Shown here piece by piece: positions 1-7,257 of a stretch of 64,000 bases of DNA (positions within the stretch are counted from its first letter, which is position 1; each line of letters starts with the position of its first letter). This stretch comes from Paeniglutamicibacter sulfureus. Lineage in GTDB: Bacteria; Actinomycetota; Actinomycetes; Actinomycetales; Micrococcaceae. The notes beneath the pieces were generated by a model. The model searched no databases. It worked only from the letters and a program-made list of their open reading frames with translations, and was not told the origin of the DNA. Both the position numbers and the translations under genes were made by a program. Where the stretch lies: positions 3,100,001-3,164,000 of the forward strand of contig NZ_BAAAWO010000001.1 of NCBI RefSeq assembly GCF_039535115.1. Reading direction: 5' to 3'.

Positions 1-28
1 GTGGCCACACCTAAAGGAGCGTCAGAAC

Positions 29-460
29 ATGGCAGAAACCATCATCGTCGGTGTTGACGGCAGCGAAACCGCACAGCGTGCAGCAGAACGCGCGGCGCGC
101 ATCGCCACCAGCATGGATGCGGAACTCGTCGTCGTGACCGCCCACACTTCGGACAACACCGAGGTCGTGAAGATCGGCACCGACACCTGGATCCTTGACG
201 ACGCGGAGCAGGCCGGAAAGGTCGCCGAGCAGTGCGCTGCAGGCCTGCGCATCACCGAGCCGACCGCCAAGATCACCGCAGCCGCGGCGCACGGCAAGCC
301 GCAGGAAGTATTGGTTGCCGAGGCCGAGCGCCTGAACGCCACGTTGATCGTTGTCGGCAATGTCGGCATGAAGGGCCTGGGGCGCGTTCTTGGCTCCGTG
401 GCCACCTCAGTGGCACACGCAGCCCCATGCGATGTCTACATCGTCAAGACGGTCAAGTAG
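29..460 (+). CDS. Universal stress protein, UspA family (143 aa)
   Basis: A single Usp domain fills the protein. It starts with the beta-strand IIVGVDGSETAQRAAERAA, in which the Asp after GV contacts adenine nucleotide in the family. It ends with a glycine-rich GNVGMKGLGRVLGS segment resembling the ATP-binding G-2x-G-8/9x-GS motif, so it is probably of the nucleotide-binding type. It is cytosolic and probably dimeric. The role in stress or dormancy is inferred from the family; the partner and signal are unknown. The ATG at 29 has an AAAGGAG ribosome site at 13-19. It is followed by a convergent gene and is probably monocistronic. Confidence 0.93.
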   Translation: MAETIIVGVDGSETAQRAAERAARIATSMDAELVVVTAHTSDNTEVVKIGTDTWILDDAEQAGKVAEQCAAGLRITEPTAKITAAAAHGKPQEVLVAEAERLNATLIVVGNVGMKGLGRVLGSVATSVAHAAPCDVYIVKTVK

Positions 461-484
461 TCACCGCACGATAGTGAATCGTGG

Positions 485-871
485 TTAGCTGCGGTCGCCC
501 TTGGCGGCCGCAGCATCACGGACGCGCTTTTCCTCGGCGCGCACCGCGGCGAGTGAGGCACGCTCTTCCTGCAGCCACTCCGGACGATCAGCCAGCAACG
601 CCTCGATTTCCTTGGTGGTCAGCGCCTCGGTGATTTCCGCCCGGGCCAGGCCGGAAATCGAGACATTCAACTTGTGCGCCACGACCGGGCGCGGATGCGG
701 GCCGTTGGCCCGCAATTCCTCAAGCCACTCAGGCGGGTTCGCCAGCAATTCGTCGAGCTCGGCCCGGGACACCGGACCCTCCTGGAACTCGGCCGGAGCT
801 GCGGGCAGGTAGATGCCCAATTTCTTTGCGGCAGTCGCCGGCTTCATGTTCTGTGGGGTTTTCTCGCTCAT
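485..871 (-). CDS. DUF5997 family protein (128 aa)
   Basis: A small acidic-to-neutral cytosolic protein of unknown function that I assign to DUF5997. It contains an internal duplication with a 50-residue period: LLANPPEWLEELRA at residues 42-55 and LLADRPEWLQEERA at 92-105. Between them VAHKLNVSISGLARAEI could form a short helix-turn-helix-like element, which is inference only. The C-terminus is charged. The ATG at 871 lies 7 bases after a TACGCT -10 box on the minus strand, so the mRNA is probably leaderless. It is divergent from the LysR-type effector-domain gene, and the two -10 boxes form one palindrome, which suggests co-regulation. Confidence 0.85.
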   Translation of the reverse strand: MSEKTPQNMKPATAAKKLGIYLPAAPAEFQEGPVSRAELDELLANPPEWLEELRANGPHPRPVVAHKLNVSISGLARAEITEALTTKEIEALLADRPEWLQEERASLAAVRAEEKRVRDAAAAKGDRS

Positions 872-878
872 GTGAACA

Positions 879-894
879 AGCGTACCGGTACGCT
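879..894. promoter_or_regulatory. Perfect 16-bp palindrome forming two back-to-back -10 boxes
   Basis: AGCGTACCGGTACGCT reads the same on both strands. Its right half carries TACGCT (889-894), 6 bases before the GTG at 901. Its left half carries TACGCT on the minus strand (884-879), 7 bases before the ATG at 871. Both spacings are those of leaderless actinobacterial mRNAs. The element can therefore be a symmetric bidirectional promoter, and possibly also an operator. What binds it is unknown. Confidence 0.75.
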
Positions 895-900
895 GGGGTG

Positions 901-1665
901 GTGACAGGACTAAAAATCGCCTATGTACCGGGTGTCACGCCCGGCAAATGGCTGAGCCGGTGGAACGAACGCTATCCACAAAACCCCTTGCTTGCCCTGC
1001 GCTACGACGGCGGGGAGATCTTGGCGCGCCTGAAGAACGGCGAATCGGACATCGTCTTCGTCCGCTTTGCCGCAGGCTCCTCGCCCAAGACCCCCGCGGT
1101 CCACGTGATACCGCTCTATGAGGAGCAACAGGTCGTCTGTGCTCCAAAGGACCACGACATCGAGCTGCATGAAGATGTGGTTCCCCTCGCCGAGATCCAA
1201 AACGAGAACTTCTTGGACCTTGCCGACTACCCGGAATCCGTTGGCGGGACGGCCATGGCCATGGAGGTGTGCTCCTCCGGGGCGGGCCTGCTGGTGCTGC
1301 CCCTGGGCGTGGCGCGACTGCACAGCCGCAAGGACGTCGTGCACCGGGAACTGTCCGGCGTCCCGCAAACCGCCATCGGCATCGCCTGGCTGGCCCCGGA
1401 GGGCGACGACCCCACGGACCCGGTGATCGAGGAATTTATCGGGGTGGTGCGCGGCCGCGGGGAAAATTCCTCACGGCAGGCATCGGTGGCGCAGAAGCAG
1501 CAAGAGCAAGCTGCAGAGGCGCGCAAGAAGCGGCAGGCCGCCGACTCCGAGGCCGCCAAAAACGCGAAAAGCACCAAGAACGCCCAGAAGAAGTCAGGCG
1601 CACGCGCGGGTCGCCCGGGTGCCAAGCGCGGGTCGAAGCCTGCCTCCCGGGGGCGCAAACGCTGA
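901..1665 (+). CDS. HTH-less LysR-type effector-binding domain protein with basic Lys/Ala-rich tail (254 aa)
   Basis: Residues 1-183 resemble the periplasmic-binding-protein-like effector domain of LysR regulators: a start LKIAYVPGVTPGKWLSRW, a central ESDIVFVRF strand and a hinge-like segment MAMEVCSSGAGLLVLPLGVA. The usual N-terminal winged helix is absent. Residues 184-254 are low-complexity, rich in Lys, Arg, Ala and Ser (KKRQAADSEAAKNAKSTK, then GRPGAKRGSKPASRGRKR), like a histone-H1-type tail, and could bind nucleic acid without an HTH. The GTG at 901 was chosen because it is 6 bases after TACGCT; the GTG at 898 would be too close. It is divergent from DUF5997. The ligand is unknown. 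Confidence 0.82.
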   Translation: MTGLKIAYVPGVTPGKWLSRWNERYPQNPLLALRYDGGEILARLKNGESDIVFVRFAAGSSPKTPAVHVIPLYEEQQVVCAPKDHDIELHEDVVPLAEIQNENFLDLADYPESVGGTAMAMEVCSSGAGLLVLPLGVARLHSRKDVVHRELSGVPQTAIGIAWLAPEGDDPTDPVIEEFIGVVRGRGENSSRQASVAQKQQEQAAEARKKRQAADSEAAKNAKSTKNAQKKSGARAGRPGAKRGSKPASRGRKR

Positions 1666-1792
1666 TCCGGCGCCCGGTCCCGCAACCGCCCGTCGTGCTG
1701 GCTTAAACACGGTTTCACCTGCGCGCCAACGGGGCGGTGCCGAGGCAAACATGAGACGCTGGTTTCGAGACGCCAATCACAAGGGAGTGCAC

Positions 1793-2602
1793 ATGGATTT
1801 CGGGACCTACGAGACATTGCTCGTCGAGCAGCGCGGCAATGCCCTGCTCGTGACCATCAACCAGCCGGCCTCGATGAATGCACTGGCCGCCGCCGTGGTC
1901 GAGGACCTGCATGCGCTGACCGGGGTACTGGCCGACATCGGCACCGATGCACGGTGGCCCGTGCGCGGCATCATCGTTACCGGCGCCGGGGACAAGTCCT
2001 TCGTGGCCGGCGCCAACATCGTGGAGATGAACGCCATGGACCCTCAGGCCGCCTTGGCCTACGGGCGGCGCATGCACGAGGTCACGTTGCGCCTGGAGGC
2101 GCTGCCGGTACCCGTGATCGCCGCCGTCAACGGCTTCGCCCTGGGCGGTGGCTGCGAGCTGGCCATGGCCTGCGATTTCCTCTACGCCTCGGCGAACGCC
2201 AGCTTCGGCCAGCCGGAGGTCAACCTCGGATTGGTTCCGGGCTTCGGCGGATCCGTGCGCCTGCAGCAGCGCGTGGGCATCGGCATGGCCCGTGAACTGA
2301 TCTACACGGGCCGGCGCATCAAGGCCGCCGAGGCCCTGCGCATCGGGCTGGTGAACCGGGTGCTTGAGGACAACGCGGCGCTGCTTGCCGCCGCCGAGGA
2401 AACCATCGCGGAGATCGCCGGCAAGGCCCCGACCGCGGTGGCCAACGTGAAGAACGCGCTCAACGAGATTGCCGGGCTGAACGTGGTCGACGGGCTCGAG
2501 GCCGAGGCCCGCTCCTTCGTCAAGGCCTTCGAGACCGAGGACTCGGTGGTGGGACGCGCCGCCTTCGTGGCGAAGTCGGCCCCCGAGTTCCCGGGCCGCT
2601 AG
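1793..2602 (+). CDS. Enoyl-CoA hydratase/isomerase (crotonase) family protein (269 aa)
   Basis: A crotonase-fold enzyme that would hydrate or isomerise an acyl-CoA in fatty-acid or related catabolism. The oxyanion-hole region VNGFALGGGCELAMACDF and the second signature FGQPEVNLGLVPGFGG are present. The two glutamates used by true hydratases are both there (E122 in GCELA, E142 in QPE), so hydratase activity is plausible. The ATG at 1793 has an AAGGGAG site at 1781-1787. An in-frame upstream ATG at 1751 lacks one. The stop overlaps the next gene by one base (TAGTG), so the two are translationally coupled. The acyl substrate is not evident. Confidence 0.9.
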   Translation: MDFGTYETLLVEQRGNALLVTINQPASMNALAAAVVEDLHALTGVLADIGTDARWPVRGIIVTGAGDKSFVAGANIVEMNAMDPQAALAYGRRMHEVTLRLEALPVPVIAAVNGFALGGGCELAMACDFLYASANASFGQPEVNLGLVPGFGGSVRLQQRVGIGMARELIYTGRRIKAAEALRIGLVNRVLEDNAALLAAAEETIAEIAGKAPTAVANVKNALNEIAGLNVVDGLEAEARSFVKAFETEDSVVGRAAFVAKSAPEFPGR

Positions 2603-3474
2603 TGCCTCCCGCGGCACAACCGGTGCTGCACGTCTACGGGCGGCACGCCAGCCAGTACGCCGAATTGTGGTTGCCGGAGACCCGGCTGCACGACGTGGTT
2701 GCCGTGATCGTGCACGGAGGCTTCTGGCGACAGGCCTATGGCGCCGAACTGGGCCGCCCGCTGGCGGCAGACCTGGCCGCCCGCGGCATCGTGGCATGGA
2801 ACCTTGAATACCGCCGCATGGCCGGGGGAGACGGCGGCTATCCGGAGACCTTCATGGACGTCGCCACCGGCATCGACGCGCTGGGTGCAGCGCTGGCCCA
2901 GGCGGGCATCGAGGACGGCCCCCGGATCGGCATCGGGCATTCGGCCGGCGGGCACCTGGCGCTCTGGGCCGCGGGCCGCTCCCTGCTGCCCGCCGGTGCT
3001 CCCGGCGCGCTGCCGGAGGGCAGCAGGTCCCTGGACGGGGTGGTGTCGCAGGCAGGGGTGCTTGACCTGGGCCTGGCCCATCGGCTGTCCCTGGGCAACG
3101 ACGCGGCGGGCGAGCTGATGGGCTGTTCCCCGGAATCCGGCGCGGCGGCCTGGTTGGCTGCCGATCCCGCCGCCCGCGACCTGCCCGCGGTGCCGCTGGT
3201 GATGCTGCACGGCCGGGCGGACGCCGACGTGCCGGTGGAACTGGCCCGCTCCTTCGCCTCCCGGGCCGTGGCAGCCGGGGCGCGCGTCGACTACCGGGAG
3301 TACGACGGGGACCACTACGGGCTGATCTCCCCGGGCGACCCCGCCTGGGAGGCCACCGTGGAGGCCCTGCTGGAAGTCGGCGGCGGCGCTGCGCGGGGCG
3401 AGGAGCCTCACAAACTGCCTCTCTACCGGCTACCGACCGGTATATTGAAGTCGTCACCCCCGGAAAAACGATGA
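2602..3474 (+). CDS. Alpha/beta hydrolase, HGG-motif type (290 aa)
   Basis: A cytosolic esterase-like hydrolase. The oxyanion motif HGGFWR (residues 38-43), nucleophile elbow GHSAGG (Ser114) and downstream VMLHGRADADVPVE (Asp) and GDHYGLIS (His) give a complete triad. The HGG and GHSAGG pattern is that of the hormone-sensitive-lipase and kynurenine-formamidase-like group. A formamidase role cannot be claimed because no tryptophan-degradation genes are nearby. The GTG start overlaps the enoyl-CoA hydratase stop by one base. The last residues run up to the ribosome site of the sugar kinase gene. Confidence 0.85.
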   Translation: MPPAAQPVLHVYGRHASQYAELWLPETRLHDVVAVIVHGGFWRQAYGAELGRPLAADLAARGIVAWNLEYRRMAGGDGGYPETFMDVATGIDALGAALAQAGIEDGPRIGIGHSAGGHLALWAAGRSLLPAGAPGALPEGSRSLDGVVSQAGVLDLGLAHRLSLGNDAAGELMGCSPESGAAAWLAADPAARDLPAVPLVMLHGRADADVPVELARSFASRAVAAGARVDYREYDGDHYGLISPGDPAWEATVEALLEVGGGAARGEEPHKLPLYRLPTGILKSSPPEKR

Positions 3475-3484
3475 GGAGCCCGAT

Positions 3485-4396
3485 GTGCTGACGGTCATAG
3501 GCGAGGCCCTGGTCGATGTGCTTTCCGGCGGCATCAGCGCGCCACGGACCTTCGTCGGCGGCAGCCCGCTAAACGTCGCGGTGGGCCTGGCCAAGCTGGG
3601 ACACCCCGTGACATTCATTGGACGCTGGGGGGACGACGAATTCGGCGCGAAGATCCTGCACGCGCTGGAATCGAACAACGTGCGGCACATCTGCGGACCC
3701 GACGACCACCCGACCTCCACCGCGCGCGGCATCCTGGACCCCGTGGGCGCCGCCAGCTACACCTTCGACGTGCACTGGGACCTGCCGGAGCTGCCCGCGG
3801 GCACCCCGGCGCTGGCCGACGCCCAGTTGGTTCACACCGGTTCGCTGGCCACGCTCGTGGAACCGGGCGCGGGCAAGGTGCTGCGCCTCATCGAGGCGGC
3901 CCGACCGCACGCCACCATCACCTACGACCCCAACATTCGGCCTTCGCTGATCACCGACCACGGCCAGGCCGTCGCGAACGTCGAGCGCTTCGTGGCGCTT
4001 GCCGACGTGGTGCGGGCCTCGGACTCCGACCTGGAATGGCTCTACCCGCACCGCAGCGTGGAGGAGACAGCGGCGGCCTGGCTGGCCTCCGGACCGGCAA
4101 TGATCGTGGCCACCTACGGTTCGGCAGGCCCGTGGGGCCTGGTCGAGGCCGGCACCGCAAGCGCCAAGGCACCGGTTGTCGATGTCGCCGACACCGTGGG
4201 CGCCGGGGATTCGTTCATCTCGGCAATGATTTCCGCCCTTGAGGTCCGCGGGCTGCTGGGCAGCGCGCGGCGCGAGGCCCTGCACCAGCTGGACACCGCC
4301 ACGCTCACCGAGGTCCTTGACTACGCGGCCAGGGCCGCCGCCATCACCGTCTCGCGGCCCGGCGCCAACCCGCCGACCCGGAACGAAATCCACTAA
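3485..4396 (+). CDS. PfkB-family carbohydrate kinase, fructokinase-like (303 aa)
   Basis: A ribokinase-fold sugar kinase. The N-terminal signature GEALVDVL...GGSPLNVAVGLAKLG binds sugar. The C-terminal DTVGAGDSF motif carries the catalytic base Asp242 and the anion hole. Length and the GGSPLNVA form resemble fructokinases, so ATP-dependent phosphorylation of fructose or a similar ketose is likely but not proven. The GTG at 3485 is preceded by GAGGAG at 3473-3478. The next gene, a HAD phosphatase, begins 15 bases downstream, suggesting an operon. Confidence 0.87.
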   Translation: MLTVIGEALVDVLSGGISAPRTFVGGSPLNVAVGLAKLGHPVTFIGRWGDDEFGAKILHALESNNVRHICGPDDHPTSTARGILDPVGAASYTFDVHWDLPELPAGTPALADAQLVHTGSLATLVEPGAGKVLRLIEAARPHATITYDPNIRPSLITDHGQAVANVERFVALADVVRASDSDLEWLYPHRSVEETAAAWLASGPAMIVATYGSAGPWGLVEAGTASAKAPVVDVADTVGAGDSFISAMISALEVRGLLGSARREALHQLDTATLTEVLDYAARAAAITVSRPGANPPTRNEIH

Positions 4397-4411
4397 CGGG
4401 GCGCAGCGGGC

Positions 4412-5242
4412 ATGGATGTGCGGTTGGTCGCCAGCGACCTGGACGGAACCATTATTCGCGCGGACGGGACGATTTCCCCGCGCACCATCGAGGCCTTCAA
4501 GCACGCCCGCGAGTCGGGCATGCACATCGTGTTCGTCACCGGACGGCCGGTGCGCTGGCTCGAACCGGTCCGCGCGGCATTCGGCCACCTGGGCACCGTG
4601 ATCTGCTCCAACGGAGCGGTGCTCTACGACCTGGAGACCGAGCGGCTGCTCAGCGCCGAAACCATCGAGCCCGAGCTGCTCATCGAAACCCGCCGGATCA
4701 TCCTGCACGCCGAACCAAGCGCCACCTTCGCCGCGGAAACCACCCGCGGCCTGCACCTGGGTTCCGGCTTCGCCGACAGCGCCGAGACCTCCCGGATTCA
4801 AACCTTTGACGCCCTTGACCTGCGCTCGGAGTCGTTGCGCGAGGAGGGAGTGGTGAAGTTCCTGGCCAAGTCGCGCACCCGGAATGCCGACGACTTCATG
4901 GCTGCCGTTGCCGCGGACCTTGACCACCTGGTCTCGGTGACCCACTCCGCGTTCGATGTCTCGCTGCTGGAAATGGCACACGTGGATGTCAACAAGTCGG
5001 TGGCGCTGGCCGCATACGCCGCGGGCCTGGGGATCGACCCGGGGGAAGTCGTCGCGTTCGGGGACATGCCCAACGACCTGCAGATGCTGGCCTGGGCCGG
5101 TCACGGGTACGCGATGGCCTCCGGGCACGCATCGGCGCTGGACGCAGCCGCCTACCGGGCGCCGGGGGTGGAGGACGACGGGGTCGCCTGCATCCTGGAG
5201 GGCATCCTTGCGCGCAACGGCCACGTACCGGAACCGGGCTAG
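4412..5242 (+). CDS. HAD-superfamily hydrolase, Cof-type IIB (276 aa)
   Basis: A cytosolic phosphatase, probably acting on small sugar phosphates. Motif I is DLDGTII (nucleophile Asp9, acid/base Asp11), motif II is VFVTGRP, motif III is the Lys of VVKFLAK, and motif IV is VVAFGDMPNDLQML. The large alpha/beta cap between motifs II and III is typical of the Cof/YbiV group. Promiscuous dephosphorylation of sugar phosphates or flavin-type substrates is usual for this group; the physiological substrate is unknown. It lies directly after the PfkB kinase on the same strand. Confidence 0.88.
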   Translation: MDVRLVASDLDGTIIRADGTISPRTIEAFKHARESGMHIVFVTGRPVRWLEPVRAAFGHLGTVICSNGAVLYDLETERLLSAETIEPELLIETRRIILHAEPSATFAAETTRGLHLGSGFADSAETSRIQTFDALDLRSESLREEGVVKFLAKSRTRNADDFMAAVAADLDHLVSVTHSAFDVSLLEMAHVDVNKSVALAAYAAGLGIDPGEVVAFGDMPNDLQMLAWAGHGYAMASGHASALDAAAYRAPGVEDDGVACILEGILARNGHVPEPG

Positions 5243-5316
5243 CAAACGGGGGCCCCGGGCCCGGCCGCTGCCAGGCGGCGGCGAACACCTCGATCCGAAC
5301 CGATGAAGGGAACGCG

Positions 5317-6156
5317 ATGGACTCCGCACGTGTCGGCACCGCACCCTTCCTGCTGAACACCGTCGGCTCCGCGATGGCCGGCTCACCGCTGGCGTTCTCC
5401 CACCGCGGCTTCGCGCCCGACGGGGCGGAAAACACGCTGAAGGCTTTTGCCGCGGCGCACGACCTGGGGTTCGGCTACCTGGAGACCGACGTCCGTGCCA
5501 CCAGGGACGGGGTGCTGGTGGTGTTCCACGACGAGGATCTGGCCCGGCTTGCCGGGGAGAAGCGCAAGCTGGCCGACTGCACCATGGCCGAACTTTCCGG
5601 ACTGCGGATTGCCGGCGAACCGATTCCCACCTTCGACGAGCTGCTCCGGGCGTTCCCGCAGGCGCACTTCAACGTCGATGTGAAAGATGCCGCCTCCGCC
5701 GCGCTACTGGCCGATGCCATTGCCGGCCATGACGCGCACTCGAGGGTGCTCGTCGCCTCCTTCGGAGGTCGGCGCCGGCGCAAAGTCCAGCACCTGCTCG
5801 CCCGCGAGGGGCTCCCCGGACCGGCTGTCGCCGCCAGCCCGGGCGTGATGGGGACCGCGGCGGCCGTCCTGTTGGCCAAGCTTGGCCCGCCGCGGCTGCC
5901 ACGTGCGGCATTCCGGGAGTTGGCGGCCCTGCAGGTCCCCGAACGTCGCGGACCCGTCCGGGTGGTGACGCCGAGGTTCATCTCCAAGGCCCACGCCGCC
6001 GGGCTGCAGGTCCATGTGTGGGTCGTCAACGGGGAGTCGGACATGCACCGGCTGCTGGAAATGGGTGTCGACGGGCTCATGAGCGATCGCGCCGACACCC
6101 TGGCCCGGGTCATGGCCGAACGCGGCTGCTGGCCGCAAAACGGGCACGCCGGCTGA
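5317..6156 (+). CDS. Glycerophosphodiester phosphodiesterase family protein (279 aa)
   Basis: A TIM-barrel phosphodiesterase that would hydrolyse glycerophosphodiesters to glycerol-3-phosphate and an alcohol. Recognisable elements are SHRGFAPDGAENTLKAF, the metal-binding ETDVRATRDG, the catalytic VVFHDEDLARL and FNVDVKDAAS, with C-terminal VHVWVVNGESDMHRLLEMGVDGLMSDR. No signal peptide is visible, so it is probably cytosolic. The ATG at 5317 is preceded by AAGGGAA. The gap of about 75 bases after the HAD gene may hold its own promoter. It converges with the kinase-like gene at 6183. Confidence 0.9.
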   Translation: MDSARVGTAPFLLNTVGSAMAGSPLAFSHRGFAPDGAENTLKAFAAAHDLGFGYLETDVRATRDGVLVVFHDEDLARLAGEKRKLADCTMAELSGLRIAGEPIPTFDELLRAFPQAHFNVDVKDAASAALLADAIAGHDAHSRVLVASFGGRRRRKVQHLLAREGLPGPAVAASPGVMGTAAAVLLAKLGPPRLPRAAFRELAALQVPERRGPVRVVTPRFISKAHAAGLQVHVWVVNGESDMHRLLEMGVDGLMSDRADTLARVMAERGCWPQNGHAG

Positions 6157-6182
6157 ACGTGCACTGCGTGCCGGCGGGGGAC

Positions 6183-7175
6183 TCAGGTGGTGGCTGTCGC
6201 CAGGGACGCCAGTGGCTCCAGCACCTTTGGCGCCCAGCGGCGCAGCTGCGGCTCGTCGGCGTCGGCCAGCAGTTGCAGCCAGGTCTCGTGGGTGTGCAAC
6301 GGGGAAATCCGCAGGGCGGGGGCCACCAGCTCGTAGAGCTCGTCGGGGGATCCGTAGTCGTCCCACGCGGAAAGGTACGCGCCGATGGCCGCAAGGATCC
6401 TCGGGTCGTCGGCCGTGGCACGGAAATCGATGCGCATCCGCTCAAGGGGCCGGGCCAGCGAGGCAAAGGGGTGCGCCCAGTGTGCGTCGCCCAGGTTCAG
6501 GATCCGCGGTGCGCTCTTGTCGTCGGTGGGCGCAAAGACCCGGCGGCGGTCGAAGGAACCGTGCTCCAGGCTCAAGGGGATCGGCCCTGCGATCAGCTCC
6601 GCGCAGGCCAGTTCGATGTCCTTGAGGGCGCCGAAGGCGTGGTCGGCGTCGCGGGCGGGAATGCCCAGCGGGTGATCGGCGGGAAGTGAAGCATGCAGGG
6701 TGAGCGCGTTGTTGAACTCCTCGGGAAGCCACGCCGGATCCTGGATCTGCAGGCCCGCGTCGAAGAGTGCCTCCTCGGAATCGACAACCTCGCGCTGCAG
6801 CGCGCCCAGGGCACCGAGCGCACGTACCCACAGCTCGGGGGTGGTGGCCAGCCCGTCCAGCGTTGCACCGTAGTCGGGGGAGAGCATCCAGCCGCGTTCA
6901 GGGTCGATCGCCAGGGGCATGACCAGCCGGTCCGGGACCAGGTTGGCTGCAGCGGCGGTGACCGGCGGCTCAAAAAGCTGCCCGGGGGCCACCGCCTTGA
7001 AGAAAAGTATTCCGGAGTCGGTGGGAACGCGCAGGTACTTGGCGCGGAGCGACGAAGTTGCTTCCTGAAGTGCTCCTATGCGCTTGAGGGAATATGCCTC
7101 ACAGGCCATGTCCACCCAGGCGAGCACCTCGGTGCGCCATTCGCCATCCGTCCAATTCTTAATCCACTGAGCCAC
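6183..7175 (-). CDS. APH-like phosphotransferase with degenerate catalytic motifs (330 aa)
   Basis: It has the overall layout of aminoglycoside-phosphotransferase/maltokinase-like kinases: an N-lobe with a GILFFK Lys, then a helical C-lobe. The Brenner motif, normally HGDxxxxN, reads HGSFDRRRVF at 205-214. The metal-binding motif, normally xIDWGDA, reads ILNLGDAHWAHPF at 225-237. The catalytic Asp, the Asn and the metal Asp therefore all appear substituted, so it may be a pseudokinase. A leaderless GTG at 7175 follows TAGGAT by 7 bases; the GTG at 7181 is too close to that box. It lies just downstream of the sugar ABC genes, so a link to sugar handling is inference. Confidence 0.75.
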   Translation of the reverse strand: MAQWIKNWTDGEWRTEVLAWVDMACEAYSLKRIGALQEATSSLRAKYLRVPTDSGILFFKAVAPGQLFEPPVTAAAANLVPDRLVMPLAIDPERGWMLSPDYGATLDGLATTPELWVRALGALGALQREVVDSEEALFDAGLQIQDPAWLPEEFNNALTLHASLPADHPLGIPARDADHAFGALKDIELACAELIAGPIPLSLEHGSFDRRRVFAPTDDKSAPRILNLGDAHWAHPFASLARPLERMRIDFRATADDPRILAAIGAYLSAWDDYGSPDELYELVAPALRISPLHTHETWLQLLADADEPQLRRWAPKVLEPLASLATATT

Positions 7176-7182
7176 GCCCACT

Positions 7183-7188
7183 ATCCTA
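7183..7188 (-). promoter_or_regulatory. Leaderless -10 box TAGGAT for the APH-like gene
   Basis: TAGGAT on the minus strand lies 7 bases before the GTG at 7175. This spacing decides the start codon and shows the kinase-like gene can be transcribed separately from the ABC permease genes upstream of it. Confidence 0.6.
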
Positions 7189-7257
7189 GCCAGTGAATCG
7201 TCGGCTTTCCTGTGAGGCCGAGGCGGCCGGCCAATGCTGGCCCGTCGAACCAGCCCC

